DNA of 64,000 bases from Clusia tigrina (taxonomy: Eukaryota; Arthropoda; Insecta; Diptera; Clusiidae), in contig CAKKTE020000090.1 in NCBI GenBank assembly GCA_920105625.2, positions 1,588,501 to 1,652,500 of the forward strand. The letters are read 5' to 3'. Below, piece by piece: positions 1 to 10,900 of the stretch. The stretch's first letter is position 1. Each line of letters starts with the position of its first letter. Under the pieces are notes generated by a model that did not search any database, was not told the DNA's origin, and was given only the letters and a program-made list of their open reading frames with translations. A program made the position numbers and the translations under genes.

Positions 1-172
1 GTATACTCATATATTGTATTGAGGTATTTTTATAACTTTTGAGGTATTTTTATAACTTTTTAATGTGAAATGAGTTTCAGAAACTAAAATGATATCAATT
101 TTATGTTCTGTAAGACAATGTTTCACCTCTTGAATATATTGGGCTGGTCCATGGCGTTCCATACAGCTATTA
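1..172 (-). pseudogene. LINE A ORF2 N-terminus (AP endonuclease), fragment
   Basis: The minus strand from about 172 reads an apurinic-type endonuclease start: a VWNA motif (catalytic Asn region), then DIILVSETHF (catalytic Glu). This is the standard opening of Jockey-clade ORF2. It contains a damaged stretch after VWNA, and a 20-bp tandem duplication at about 21-60 that repeats KNTSKVIKIP-type codons. It is truncated by the window edge, so the reverse transcriptase is not seen. The same motif order opens ORF2 of LINE D (26512) and LINE E (~35843). Confidence 0.75.
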
Positions 173-181
173 TAAGAGAAG

Positions 182-1713
182 TTATTTGTACACTATTTTT
201 GCCACGATTGTCATAAGAAGGTTGTGAATAGTGCTCATTTGTTCAATGAGATTTTTCATAATCGATTTTAGTTTGGTCATGTCGTTGGCTTTCTCTTGAT
301 GAGGTATGTTATTGTCTGGTGATTTCTCAGTTTGTTCTGTTGGCTTTACATTTTTTTAAATTTCAGCGTACGTAGTGCCTGGTTGTATTTGGCTTTGGTT
401 TAATGGAGCATTTAGGGAATTTTTGGTCCGAGTTGTAACTACTTCTTTTTTACGAAGGGTGAGATACATTTTTTGCTGGAGTTCCTTATAAATCGGACAA
501 CCCTTATAGGGTTGGGTGGTCGCCTCCGCACAAGACGCACTGGACATTTGATGATTTGTCCTTCCTTCTGCATTCTGTAGTAGTAGAATGATTAACAGCG
601 CAATGTGACTGGCATTTGGTACACTGTGGTCTTTTGGGTCGAGGTGGTTCAAAAATTACTTTTGTTTATAATATTGCCTTGATATCATATATTTCTCTGT
701 TGTTTGAATTCTGTTTCAGATTTAAATAAAATATTGGGAGGGCCGTTTTTGTAACTCTTTGCTTAATATTAGATATATGTACCAATTCGTGGCCAAATGC
801 TTATATTGCCTCCTTAATATTCTGTAGTGGCACTGTATGGTGTATTCCCTTCAAGACAACATCAAATGTTTTGTCTTTTTTTAGTTTGTATGTATGGAAT
901 ACCGTATTTTTGTCGCAAAGTGCTTGTGTTATTGTTCTGTACTTATCTTCTATGTTTGGCTATATTTTGACTGCTCCACCTTTTAGTAGTTTAATCATGT
1001 ATTCATTTGGTGCTATAACGTTTAATAGCTCTCTTAACGGCTAGATGTTATCCACTCCTGATATAAAAATTGGAGGAGGTTTCTGTATTTTCGGCGTTAC
1101 CTCTATAGTTTGTAAATCTATGTCGGTACCATCATCCTGTGCTAATTCAGCAAATCTGTTTGAAGTGTTAACTGTTGTTGTTCCAAGCCAGTATTTCACT
1201 AACGTTTATTGTTTTAAGGCATTTCGCGATTCAGACTCTGGACTTGACCTAGCGCCTTTATTATTATTTTTGTTTGGTATCTGCTTCCAATTTGCTGTAG
1301 GGCCATCAGGCTGAAATTTTCCTACCTGGTCATTAATTTGGGGAGAGCATATATTTGATAAATTTGTTCCTGGGTTAGTGCAGTCTCTCACGAGCTCAAT
1401 TTTGTTAAGCGGCGGAGAGCTCGATCTTTGATTTTGTTTGGATGCATTTTCATGATTATTTGGTATACTCATTCGGGTTGCTTGGCATTTTTGACTTTGT
1501 TGCAGGAGCGTTGGAATGTGTGCGCTGAGCTAGAGCAATCCGCTGAGTGGCTAAGTTCGCTGCATTGTTGCTATTAATTTCTGCATTCGCGAGAGACTTA
1601 GTAAACTTTTTTACATTGTTTGTATTATTGTTTGAAATATTTGTATTATTATTATTGTTTATTGGCACGGTATTCATGTATGGTATGTGTGTTGGTGAGC
1701 GCAATACACTCAT
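182..1713 (-). pseudogene. LINE A ORF1 (gag-like zinc-knuckle protein), decayed
   Basis: RNA-binding ORF1 protein of a Jockey-type LINE. The start is the ATG at 1713. An Asn-rich N-terminus (to ~1456) is followed in another frame by the 1206-1472 segment. A gag-like core is then spread over several frames (about 1060-650), and a C-terminal zinc-knuckle region lies at 356-652, with QCVLCGGDHP- and KGCPIYKELQ-like residues partly in shifted frames. The last ~55 codons (182-350) are in yet another frame and match the C-terminal helix of the LINE E ORF1. Several stops and at least three frame changes make it non-functional. Assignment rests on similarity to the LINE D and E ORF1 proteins in this window. 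Confidence 0.75.
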
Positions 1714-1948
1714 TTTACACTACCGTTCACTGCGGTTTCCCTCTTTACTTTATTATTATTTCTTATTAAATCACAAAAAAAAATATTAAATAAACCATAC
1801 AGGCGAGTGCAAAAATGAAATGTGTTTTCACTAATCACCAATTTATGTTGTTTGTTTTTGTCTTTCACTCAAAACTGATTTACGCACGGGAAAATAAACA
1901 CGTCTATTCACGGCGACCTCTTGATTATTTGTTGGTGAAAACTGCTGA

Positions 1949-2874
1949 CAGTTGTTATTCTTTTTTCAAGCAGATTGCCGCTCGCATTATCTTGTAGTTC
2001 ACCTTTGTTTAGCATTCGTTAACGTAGATTGGGGGCGTCAGAGTCGAACCCGGCATACCGTAAACGTAAGCTGACATAGGTAGTACGACGGAATTCAGCA
2101 ATTCTTTTCAACGCCTAACAGAAGACTGTTCTGTGACCGCCTAAAAATTTATATTGTCAGTTCTTTGAACGCCTAATGCGACCATATCCACATATTGGCA
2201 GTTGTTCTGAACGCTTTACCCAGTTTATTTATATCACACAACATGGCGATCCTGCCAAAATTTCTGCGAAAAATTGTATACTACAAGAACACATCAAACC
2301 AAAGGCACTCCATAAAACTGCTAAAGAAAGGAACCCGAAACAGGACATCGATGCAGACATTAAATTCATCAAGGACACAAACACATTAAGTATCACTTAG
2401 GTCACCCAGACTAAGTTATTTAAAAATTAATAAAAAATAGTATAGAGAAAATTGCTACGACAGGAACTTTCGATATACTCACGCACTCATCAAAGCACTA
2501 CCGCTATTCTCAGGCAAAAGCCAAGAAGCTGAGGAATTTTTTACACCAGTTGAGTTAGTTAGTGTAACTGCGCACACTAATACATTCTTTAAATCATTAA
2601 AGACACAGTTCTTCCACCAATAATACGTAGCAGGATAGTCAATATTAGTGGCGTAACAAATATAAACTCTCTTCTAAGTAGCCTAAGAAATATTTTCAAG
2701 CCTAAACATACCCACAATGCACTTTATGAAGAAATTCTCAATGTGAATCAGGGTCAAAATAATATACCGCGATTTGCCGAAAAAAATTGATGCATTGATA
2801 ACAACTCAATAACGTCCATATCACTGAAATGGGTACAGAACACAAAGAGTCGGTAATAAAGTCAAACGATATTA
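1949..2874 (+). mobile_element. Old Ty3/gypsy element C, 5' segment with gag relic
   Basis: Left segment of the oldest element in the nest. From about 2430 the plus strand shows scattered gag-like coding in several frames: an ILTHSSKHYRYS segment, a FFTP.ELV.VTAHT segment, SLRNIFKPKHTHNALYEE, then NNVHITEMGTEHKES. The reading ends at the 446-bp inverted-repeat insert (2875) and continues at 3321 in frame. Bases 1949-2430 hold no clear gene. At about 2031 there is a GGGGGCGTC stretch that could be a decayed primer site, and imperfect repeats of AACGCCTAA lie between 2115 and 2175. Too degraded for family assignment beyond Ty3/gypsy; the downstream protease and RT scraps at 22.9-24.1 kb support that. 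Confidence 0.6.
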
Positions 2875-3320
2875 GCTGTATTTCTTTCAACACGTGTGTG
2901 AATAAAACGCCCGCTTATGCATACATATTGACCGCTTAGTTAAAGCAAGCTGCTTGTCGTTTAGCGCCTCAAACAGAAGTGCTGTCAAAACCATTTTGTT
3001 GTCTATTGTGAACGAGAAAAAGAGTAAATCCAGAATAAACCGCTGTAATTATATAAAAAAGCTGTAATTATATAAAATGGTTGTAACCTAAATAATCTCT
3101 TATATAGTATATTATCGTCTATTAATTTATATGTACACATTTAAAGTTAAATTACCAACGCTTGCTCAGAATTTGCCATTTTCAATTTTTCCTGTTCCTC
3201 TTTAAATTTGTTTGCAAATGTCTATATTAGCATTTTAATTGTTAAAACCAGTGCTACCAAATGCTAGACTATTGAGCGACGGGTAGCGTTTTATTCACAC
3301 ACGCGTTGAGAGAAACACAG
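2875..3320. mobile_element. 446-bp non-coding inverted-repeat element (MITE-like)
   Basis: Terminal inverted repeats of about 36 bp (2875-2910 and 3285-3320) start GCTGT and share the core GTGTGAATAAAACGC with about three mismatches. The direct repeat TATTA flanks the element (2870-2874 and 3321-3325). If the element and one TATTA are ignored, the gag frame of element C runs on from the codons NDI to IALNAFKKGI, which fixes the ends independently. No coding capacity is seen. A 5-bp duplication does not match the TA of mariner or the 8 bp of hAT, so no superfamily is assigned. Confidence 0.8.
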
Positions 3321-3378
3321 CTATTATTGCCTTAAATGCCTTCAAGAAGGGCATAAATAATAAAAATACATTACAAAC
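3321..3378 (+). mobile_element. Gypsy C gag fragment between MITE and copia
   Basis: A short 58-base remnant of the old gypsy gag, in one open frame (ALNAFKKGINNK). It is bounded on the left by the inverted-repeat element and on the right by the copia LTR. The frame continues at 15763 on the far side of the copia insertion. Confidence 0.75.
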
Positions 3379-3539
3379 TGTTGGGATTTTTAGTTATGTT
3401 CGAAGTTAAAGTTTTTATTCAGAACTAAATTACAAAAGTAAGAAGTAAGAAGAGAAAAGAAAAATGTGATCATTTACTTTAAGACGGATGTTGCCAGATT
3501 ATTATATTTAGCTTATATTACAAGCAAACAATTTTAACA
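3379..3539 (-). repeat. Copia 3' LTR (161 bp)
   Basis: On the plus strand it starts TGTTGGGA and ends TTTTAACA, the TG...CA termini of LTRs. It matches 15590-15762 apart from a 12-bp gap and one substitution. A purine tract (AAGAAGAAG on the minus strand, 3540-3550) abuts it and is the expected polypurine tract. Confidence 0.93.
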
Positions 3540-3578
3540 CTTCTTCTTAAGCTACATATTATATGATTACAAGTATGT

Positions 3579-5618
3579 TTACGTTAAACCAAGAACTTTA
3601 ACAAATCCACTATGCTTTTGTTTACATAAACATTTGGTAAAAACATCGGCAACATTATTATCCGTTGATACATATTTTAATTCAATTTCATTTGTTTCAA
3701 CTTTTTCTCTTATAAAATGGTACTTAATATCTATATGTTTAGTGCGTTTATGATGAACTGGGTTTCGAGCTATACTTTGTGCACTTATATTATCCCCATA
3801 GATTGTCATTGGTTCAGAGCTCGACCATCCTATTTCGGCAAGTAGTCTGCGTAAATAAATGGCTTCTTTGGCAGCTGCCGTTAAGGCAACGTATCGGCTT
3901 CTGTGCTGCTTAATGCGACGATGCTTTGCTTCGATGATGCCCTTAAAAAGGCACTGCTTCCCAAAATAAATGTGTAGCCAGAGTAGGATTTTCTATCTAC
4001 CTGGTCATTAGCCCAATCTGCATCTGCAAACCCGTTCACTGGCTCGTTTGATTTGCGGTATACTATACTTAGATTTATGGTACCGGAGAGGTATCGTAAA
4101 ACGTGCTTAGCAGCAGCCTCGTGCTCGGCATGTGGGTCGGTATTTCGCTGTGACAATTTGCTTATAGCATGCATAATGTCAGGGCGGCTCAAAACTGCTA
4201 AGTACATAAGAGAACCAATTAGCGATTGGTATTGTGGCACACTTACCTTAACACATGTATTGTTACTACAACCCACTTGAAAGCCTGGGTCAAGTGGTGT
4301 CGAGACCGGACGCCAGTGTTGCATACTATAGCTATCAAGAAGTCTCCTGATGTATTTTTTTGGCTTAAGTAAACGGCGCCTTGTTTACCTTCTCGATGAA
4401 TTTCCATGCCGAGAAAAAATTTAATTGACCACCATCTTGCATCTCAAACTTGGAAGCGATCATCTGCTTAATTTCGCTGATTTCATCTTCGGTTGGGCTG
4501 ATAATTATTAAATCGTCAACGTAGACTGCAATGTAACTGAATTGTTGTTGATGATGTTTGACGTACAAACAGGCTTCATTTTTGCATCTCTTGAAACCCA
4601 TACTCTGGATAACTTCATCTAATGTGTTGTTCCATGCACGACCAGATTGTTTTAGCCCGTAGATTGTCTTTTGAAGCTTCAGTACTTTCTTTGGATGCTG
4701 CTCATCAACAACATTTTCCGGTTGTTTCATATATACGCCCTCTTCTAGCTTGCTGTTCAAATATGCATTTGATATGTCCACCTGGTGCATATGCAACTGT
4801 TTTTCTGCAGCTATTGCGAACAACATTCGGATGGTCTCATAGCGTATAACTGGTGAAAATGTTTCCCAGTAGTTGATGCCGAATTGTTGCCCACAGCCTT
4901 TAGCAACTAGTCGTGATTTGAATTTTTCTATTTCGTCTTCTTTGTTTCTTTTGATGCGAAACACCCACTTTGAACCAATGGCCTTTTTTCCTGATGCCAA
5001 ATTGACTAATGACCATGTATTATTTGCCAGTAGTGCGTCGTATTCCTTTTGCATTGATATTTATATTGCCAAGCATTGCCATGTTCACCTTTTAATGCAT
5101 CTGCTACTGATTGTGGGGCTTCGATGTCTTCCAAGCTGTTCAGATTATTTAGGATATTATTAGGATATGTCGCTGCTTTGCAGCCTGTATTCATATGGAT
5201 TTTGGTCTACCAGGTTGAACTTGCTTTGACTTTGGTGTCAGTGGTTTGCTTTGCCCTTCTGAATCCATGGCTTGGACAAACTCTTCCTCCTCCTCACTTG
5301 AGTCAGTACTGTTGTGTATTATAGGGTCAGCTTCAGCTGGCACTGATGTTTGTGGATCTTGTTCTGGAATCTTAACGTTTGACTCGAAGCGAATGATGTT
5401 TGTCATAAAGTCGTCGTTTCTGTCTGAAATGTTGCATTTTTTAGTTACCTTTGCGTCGAAATCACCTTCCACGAATTTTACATCTCACCGCTCAATAATT
5501 TCCCGTTTATGTCGATCATACAGGCGGTAGGCTTTGGCTGTAGAAGAGTAGCCGACAAATATATACTCCTTTCCCTTCGCTTGGAATTTGCTTTTTCTTG
5601 TCTTATCTACGGCGAATG
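3579..5618 (-). pseudogene. pol: Copia pol, C-terminal half: linker, RT, RNase H (broken)
   Basis: Continuation of the copia polyprotein after the gypsy A insertion. From 5618 the minus strand reads the end of integrase (a KEYIFVGYS motif), an acidic linker (5191-5472), then reverse transcriptase (4365-5054) with KSRLVAKG, YETIRMLFA, the catalytic AVYVDDLIII, and RNase H (3881-4324 with SLMYLAVLSRPDI, FADADWA and ALSSTEAD; 3579-3809 with the final DVFTKCL). Damage: an in-frame TGA at 5485-5487, frame changes near 5190, 5055, 4365 and 3880. Catalytic residues are still readable but the chain cannot be made from one frame. Confidence 0.9.
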
Positions 5619-5622
5619 CGCG

Positions 5623-6191
5623 AATTACAGTCGCCAGACTTGATTGCCTGACATCACTAAATAATCCATACTTGTCTGGCGCCTCTTGGCCGTCGGCGTT
5701 GTTCGACCGAACTGGCCTGCATAACCGATCATCTGGCGCCGAATTACAGTCGCCAGACTTGATTGCCTGACATCACTAAATAATCCATATTTGTCTGGCG
5801 CCTCTTGGCCGTCGGCGTTGTTCGACCGAACTGGCCTGCATATCCGATCATCTGGCGCCTCTTGGCCGTCGGCGCCATGTGAGTTGGGGACAGATCGGAA
5901 CGATACCTACAGCCGCTCAGTAACACTAACTACACACTTATTCTATATTAACTCTATATACCTGCTATCTCTTTTCAAACCTCCTTTTCCTTCTCTTTTT
6001 AAAAACCTCTATCCGTAAGTTAAGAATACAATTTATTTATATATAAATACTACTAACAAATAAGTTTTAATAAAGTTTATAACGTTGAACTGACAAGTTG
6101 TGCCTTTTACTTTGAAATCAGTTGACTAAGGATTAATATATTCTTAGTGATCATATAATTTTTTATAAAAGAGCATCTACAAAACTTAAGT
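5623..6191 (+). repeat. Gypsy A 5' LTR (569 bp) with internal 119-bp tandem duplication
   Basis: Begins AATTACAGTCGCC and ends CTTAAGT. The first 119 bases (5623-5741) are repeated at 5742-5860 with few changes, and a shorter third echo (CTCTTGGCCGTCGGCG) follows. A poly(A) signal AATAAA lies near 6068. The GC-rich repeated part stands out from the AT-rich rest and may hold regulatory sites. Confidence 0.94.
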
Positions 6192-6598
6192 GGCGCAGTC
6201 GGTAGTCCGGTGAACGGTCGTTCAATAAAAAAAAAACAAAGTGCTTTAAATAAAATTGTCGTCAAATAATCACTGTATCGCACAGTATAGATTATATTGA
6301 ACATTGAATCGCTCAATGATAGTGGCAATTTAAAAAAGTGCAAAACATAAATTTGTCGTCGAATAATCACTGTATCGCACAGTATAGATTATATCGAACA
6401 CCAGTAGCAGTGACAAAAAAAAAAAAACAAAAAAATATTGAAGTGCACCGGCAGCTTTCGAGCTCTTATCACCGATGAACAAAAAGAACTAGTAGAACAA
6501 CAGCTCCAGAAACAACAATCAGCGGAAAGAACCTAAGCTAAATAATCATTGGGTGTATGTAAGTGTATAAGTTGTATATAAAAAAAAAAAAAAAAAAA

Positions 6599-6631
<33 letters not shown>

Positions 6632-6662
6632 AATAAATAAATTTATAATAATAATATATCAT
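6192..6662 (+). promoter_or_regulatory. Gypsy A primer-binding site and untranslated leader
   Basis: Immediately after the LTR the sequence GGCGCAGTCGGTAG (6192-6205) is the tRNA-Ser-type primer site of the 17.6/297 group. The leader then holds a tandem duplication of about 97 bp: TTGTCGTCAAATAATCACTG at 6256 is repeated, with one change, at 6353. An A run (about 6580-6600) and (TAA)n/(ATAA)n microsatellites (about 6600-6645) follow, just before the gag start at 6663. No coding sequence is seen. Confidence 0.85.
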
Positions 6663-7949
6663 ATGCCTAACCCAAATAAGCGAAAGAGAAATCTAACCCT
6701 TTTTCCATATGCACTAAGAAGACTTTCTAGAAGTCTATCCTCTATACCTGAAAGTACAGACATTAGCTTAAACGAAAGTTTTATTAAAAACATTGCAACA
6801 AATCAATCGGGTACAATGAATCAAGAAAGTCAACCTATTCCCCTAGCACAACCCTTAATAACACCGCAGACTCATAGCCAAATATTTGACGCTCTAAGAA
6901 TACCCGACGCTATAAAAGACTTGCCGAAGTTCGATGGAAACCCACGACTTCTCCATGAATTCCTTAACAATGTGGAAGAAATCCTCCTTCACATCCGAGG
7001 AACCGACAATACCCCACAGGGACAAATACTACTTAGAGCGATTAGAAACAAAATTGAGGGACAAGCTAACGAAGTGCTGAACATGTACGGCACCCCTTTA
7101 ATATGGGACAACATAAAACAAAATTTAATCTTACACTACTCTGACAAACGAACAGAAACATCGTTAATCCGTGATTTGCACAATACTAAACAATATGAAG
7201 ACGCTATCGAGATATTCTATAGTAAAATCATAGAAATACAATCAGCTTTATGTAACAACATAATGATACATGAAACTGATACAAATGTCATCAAAGCAAA
7301 GAAGGATTTGTTCTCCGAAATGTGTCTCAACTCCTTTTTAAGCGGTATAAAAGAACCACTAGGTTCCAGAATAAGAGCCATGCAACCAAATACAATGGCA
7401 GAAGCCTTCTCACATTGCATAAAGGAACAAAATGTTTCTTACTTCAGGACAAGCTCACAACAATTTAGAAACAGATTTAATAATCAACTCACCCCGTATA
7501 GTTTTAACCGATACAATAATAACACAGCCCGCAATAACCCATTCCGGCAACAACAATTTAGACAACAAACACCAATGAATAATAACTCTTATAAGCCTTT
7601 TCAAAACCCTAATCAAGAATTCAACAATAGACATGTAGCAGATAGACCTACTTATCAAAGACAGTTTAACAATCAATATAATAGATATCAGAAACCGGAG
7701 CCAATGGACACAACAAACTCCAACATGTTTAGAAACTATCCGAAACCAGAAACCTCTCAAAATGTACGCACACAAACTGTACGAAATTCGAATTTCAAAT
7801 TTGAAGAAATGCATAATTTAAACAACAACAGTCACCAATACCAACCAAATTTGGACACATTCTTCGATAATGATGAAGGAAATCACACTAACATCGAAGA
7901 GGACGAAAATTTTCCCACATTGGCCTCAAACGTCCGACAGGGTATATAG
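6663..7949 (+). CDS. gag: Gypsy A Gag polyprotein
   Basis: 428-residue Gag, the structural protein that packages element RNA into virus-like particles. The middle (about residues 75-270) has the conserved helical capsid pattern of gypsy-group Gags (LPKFDGNPRLLHEFL, then IWDNIKQNLILHYSDKRTE). The C-terminal third is rich in Asn, Gln, Arg and Tyr (NNQYNRYQKPEP), and no CCHC knuckle is present, as in other members of this group. The stop at 7947-7949 lies inside the overlap with pol, which is in the -1 frame. The ATG at 6663 is the first good start after the leader and the ORF is fully open. Confidence 0.93.
   Translation: MPNPNKRKRNLTLFPYALRRLSRSLSSIPESTDISLNESFIKNIATNQSGTMNQESQPIPLAQPLITPQTHSQIFDALRIPDAIKDLPKFDGNPRLLHEFLNNVEEILLHIRGTDNTPQGQILLRAIRNKIEGQANEVLNMYGTPLIWDNIKQNLILHYSDKRTETSLIRDLHNTKQYEDAIEIFYSKIIEIQSALCNNIMIHETDTNVIKAKKDLFSEMCLNSFLSGIKEPLGSRIRAMQPNTMAEAFSHCIKEQNVSYFRTSSQQFRNRFNNQLTPYSFNRYNNNTARNNPFRQQQFRQQTPMNNNSYKPFQNPNQEFNNRHVADRPTYQRQFNNQYNRYQKPEPMDTTNSNMFRNYPKPETSQNVRTQTVRNSNFKFEEMHNLNNNSHQYQPNLDTFFDNDEGNHTNIEEDENFPTLASNVRQGI
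7907..7913 (+). promoter_or_regulatory. Candidate -1 ribosomal frameshift site A AAT TTT
   Basis: In the gag frame the codons are GAA AAT TTT CCC, giving the canonical X XXY YYZ heptamer A AAT TTT. The pol frame is -1 relative to gag and is open without a stop from this point through 7973 and on to the end of pol. A slip here would make the Gag-Pol fusion. A downstream stem or pseudoknot was not worked out. Confidence 0.7.
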
Positions 7950-10900
7950 AACTAAATAAACACGGAAGAACATTGCCCTACATAACCATCCAGTCACCCT
8001 TCGGAAGACCATTAAGATTTCTCCTAGACACCGGCGCATCTGCATCATTCATCAATCCGGAATACATACCTAAGAGTCAACAATTTAATTGCGAAACAAC
8101 AACAATAACTACTGTATTTAAAAAATATGAACTGAACAAATATTCTATTATACCTATTTTCACAGAATTTAATCAACCAGGCCATTTTAAGTTCCTCCTA
8201 TTCCAGTTCCACAACTATTTCGATGGACTTTTAGGTCTAGATTCCCTTACACTACTTAACGCAAAAATTGACTTGGAAAAAAATATTTTAGTGACACAAA
8301 ATGCAACAAATAGTATTAAACTCAAACCTAACTTTACTTCTGGCGAAATAAAAATCCATGCTAAGTCAAAAACATTAGCAAAACTACCTGTGGATAACCA
8401 AAATGGCAACATATATGTCCCTACAATAGAAATTCAACCCAATATCTATATAACAGAAGGTCTATATAATTCAACAAATTGGTACAGCATAATTGAAATA
8501 ACTAATTACTCGAATCAAGATCATATTTTATTTTTGGAACAACCCTTAAAAGTAGAGTCATACGAATCTTCAAAATTCATTGAAGTACAAAACTTCAATA
8601 ACATAGAAGATAACTTTCAAACTCCAAAAGACACATATAAGACAATAAGAACAGACCATCTTAATGAAGAGGAATGCAAAAAACTACTCAAATTGTGCAA
8701 ATTTTATGAAGAAATATTTTATAAAGACGGCAATAAATTAACCTTTACTAATCAAATAAAACACCAAATTAACACCACAGATAACATACCAATATACACC
8801 AAATCTTACAGGTATCCATATGTCCACAAACAAGAGGTACAGAAGCAAATTAGTAATATGTTAGAGCAGGGTATCATTCGTCATAGTTATTCCCCTTGGA
8901 GCTCCCCAGTATGGGTAGTCCCAAAAAAATTAGATGCTAGTGGGAAACAAAAGTGGCGACTAGTAATCGATTACAGGAAGGTCAACGACAAAACAATATC
9001 TGATCGCTATCCTCTACCAAATATAAGTGAAATATTGGACAAATTAGGAAAATGTCTTTATTTTTCAACTCTCGATCTAGCATCCGGCTTCCATCAGATT
9101 GAAATGGACACAAAAGATATTCCTAAAACTGCGTTTACAGTTGAAGGCGGCCATTTCGAATACGTTCGAATGCCATTTGGCCTAAAAAACGCACCATCCA
9201 CTTTCCAAAGAGTTATGGATAACGTCTTAAAAGACCTCATAGGAAAAGTGTGCTTGGTTTATCTAGACGATATTATCATCTATTCTACATCCCTCCAAGA
9301 ACACTTAGAAAATTTGAAACTAGTATTCGAAAAACTCAAAGAGTCAAATTTTAAAATCCAGTTAGACAAGTCAGAATTTCTAAAAAAAGAGATTGCATAT
9401 TTAGGTCATGTAATTACCACGGAAGGAATAAAACCCAACCCCATGAAAATCCATGCTATAAAAAGTTTCCCACTACCCAAAACACGAACTGAAATTAAAT
9501 CCTTCATAGGCCTAATAAGTTATTATAGAAAATTTATAAAAGATTTGGCAAAACTAACTAAACCCCTTACTAATTGTCTAAAAAAAGGTAACGCAATCAC
9601 AATTAACAACCAATATATTGAAGCATTTGAGACATGCAAAAACATCCTGACAAATGACCCAATATTAATTCATCCAGATTTTTCGAAACCCTTTGTCCTT
9701 ACTACAGACGCCAGCAACTATGCCTTGGGCGCTATCTTATCACAGGGCAGAGTAGGAAGCGATAAACCTATTTGCTTCGCTAGCCGAACGTTGTCTGAAA
9801 GTGAAACAAATTATTCAACCATTGAAAAAGAACTTCTAGCTATTGTGTGGGCAACAAAATACTTCCGCCCTTACCTCTTCGGTAGGAAATTCCAAATAGT
9901 TACAGACCACAAACCGTTAACGTGGCTTATGAGTCTTAAGGAGCCAAACTCAAAATTGGTAAGATGGCGTTTAAAGCTAGAGGAATTTGATTACGAAATA
10001 TTGTATAAAAAAGGAAAAGCAAACACAAATGCGGACGCATTAAGTAGAATAAGGATCAATAATACAAAAAAAAACAATGACCATGAACTTAATGCTAACC
10101 AAGAAGATAATCTAACCACTATCCACAGCAGCGATGAAAATTTAAATGATGGGATAGAAATATCTGAAAGGCCGCTAAACGATTTCAATCTACAACTCAT
10201 ACTAGAAGCAACCAACAAAGGATCACCAATGACAGTAGAAACAGTGTTCAAGAACAAGCAGAGAAGAATAATTCGCAATCTCCTATTCGATGAACACTCA
10301 ATGATAAATATATTCAAAACACTTATACCACCCAATAAAATTACTGCAATATTCTGTGACGATAATATCTTCCGTATAGTACAGTCAACTTTTTCTAAAT
10401 ATTTTTCTGAAAACAAACTATTTCGTTTGATAAGATGTACAGAGAAAGTTAAAGACATTAGATCCGAAGAAGAACAAGAAAAAACTATCAAAGACTATCA
10501 TGAACGTTCCAACCACAGAGGTATCAATGAAAGTCTTGCCCATCTCCAACGACAATTCTATTTCCCTCTAATGAAAAATAAAATAACTAATATTATTAAT
10601 AACTGTGAAAAATGTAAAAATTTCAAATATGATAGACACCCACCCAAACCACATTATAATATAACAGAAATGCCCTCTAAACCTTTAGACATCATTCATA
10701 TAGATATTTACAGTATAAATCATCATCAGATACTAACACTAGTTGACAAATTTTCAAAGTTCGCTGCTGGCTACACCCTGTCTAATAGAAGTAGTATCAC
10801 AGTCCTTAATTCAATAAAACAGTATATTAGATTTTATGGCGTACCAAAGAAAATTGTATGTGATCAAGGTACAGAATTCACCGCAATAATATTTCAAGAA

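Larger units (their letters stand above)
1..1948 (-). mobile_element. Jockey-clade LINE A, 5' part, runs off left edge
   Basis: Non-LTR retrotransposon on the minus strand. Its 5' end is placed at 1948, where the minus strand reads TCAGCAG, a TCAGT-like start resembling the initiator-type starts of jockey-group elements and of LINE E in this window. A 5' UTR of about 235 bases is followed by ORF1 (start 1713) and then the first ~55 codons of ORF2 before the window ends. The ORF1 N-terminus (MSVLRSP) resembles those of LINE E (MSVQRSP) and LINE D (MLRSPP), so all three belong to related families. All coding parts contain stops and frameshifts. The exact 5' end and any target duplication are not proven. 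Confidence 0.8.

Noticed and set aside
2176..2400. 74-codon ORF near the 5' end of gypsy C
   Set aside because: Overlaps another frame of equal quality, with no recognisable motif; could be gag N-terminus but not supportable.
9991..10491. 166-codon minus-strand ORF opposite gypsy A pol
   Set aside because: Antisense shadow of an AT-rich, Lys/Asn-rich pol region; Phe/Leu/Ser-rich composition is the expected mirror.
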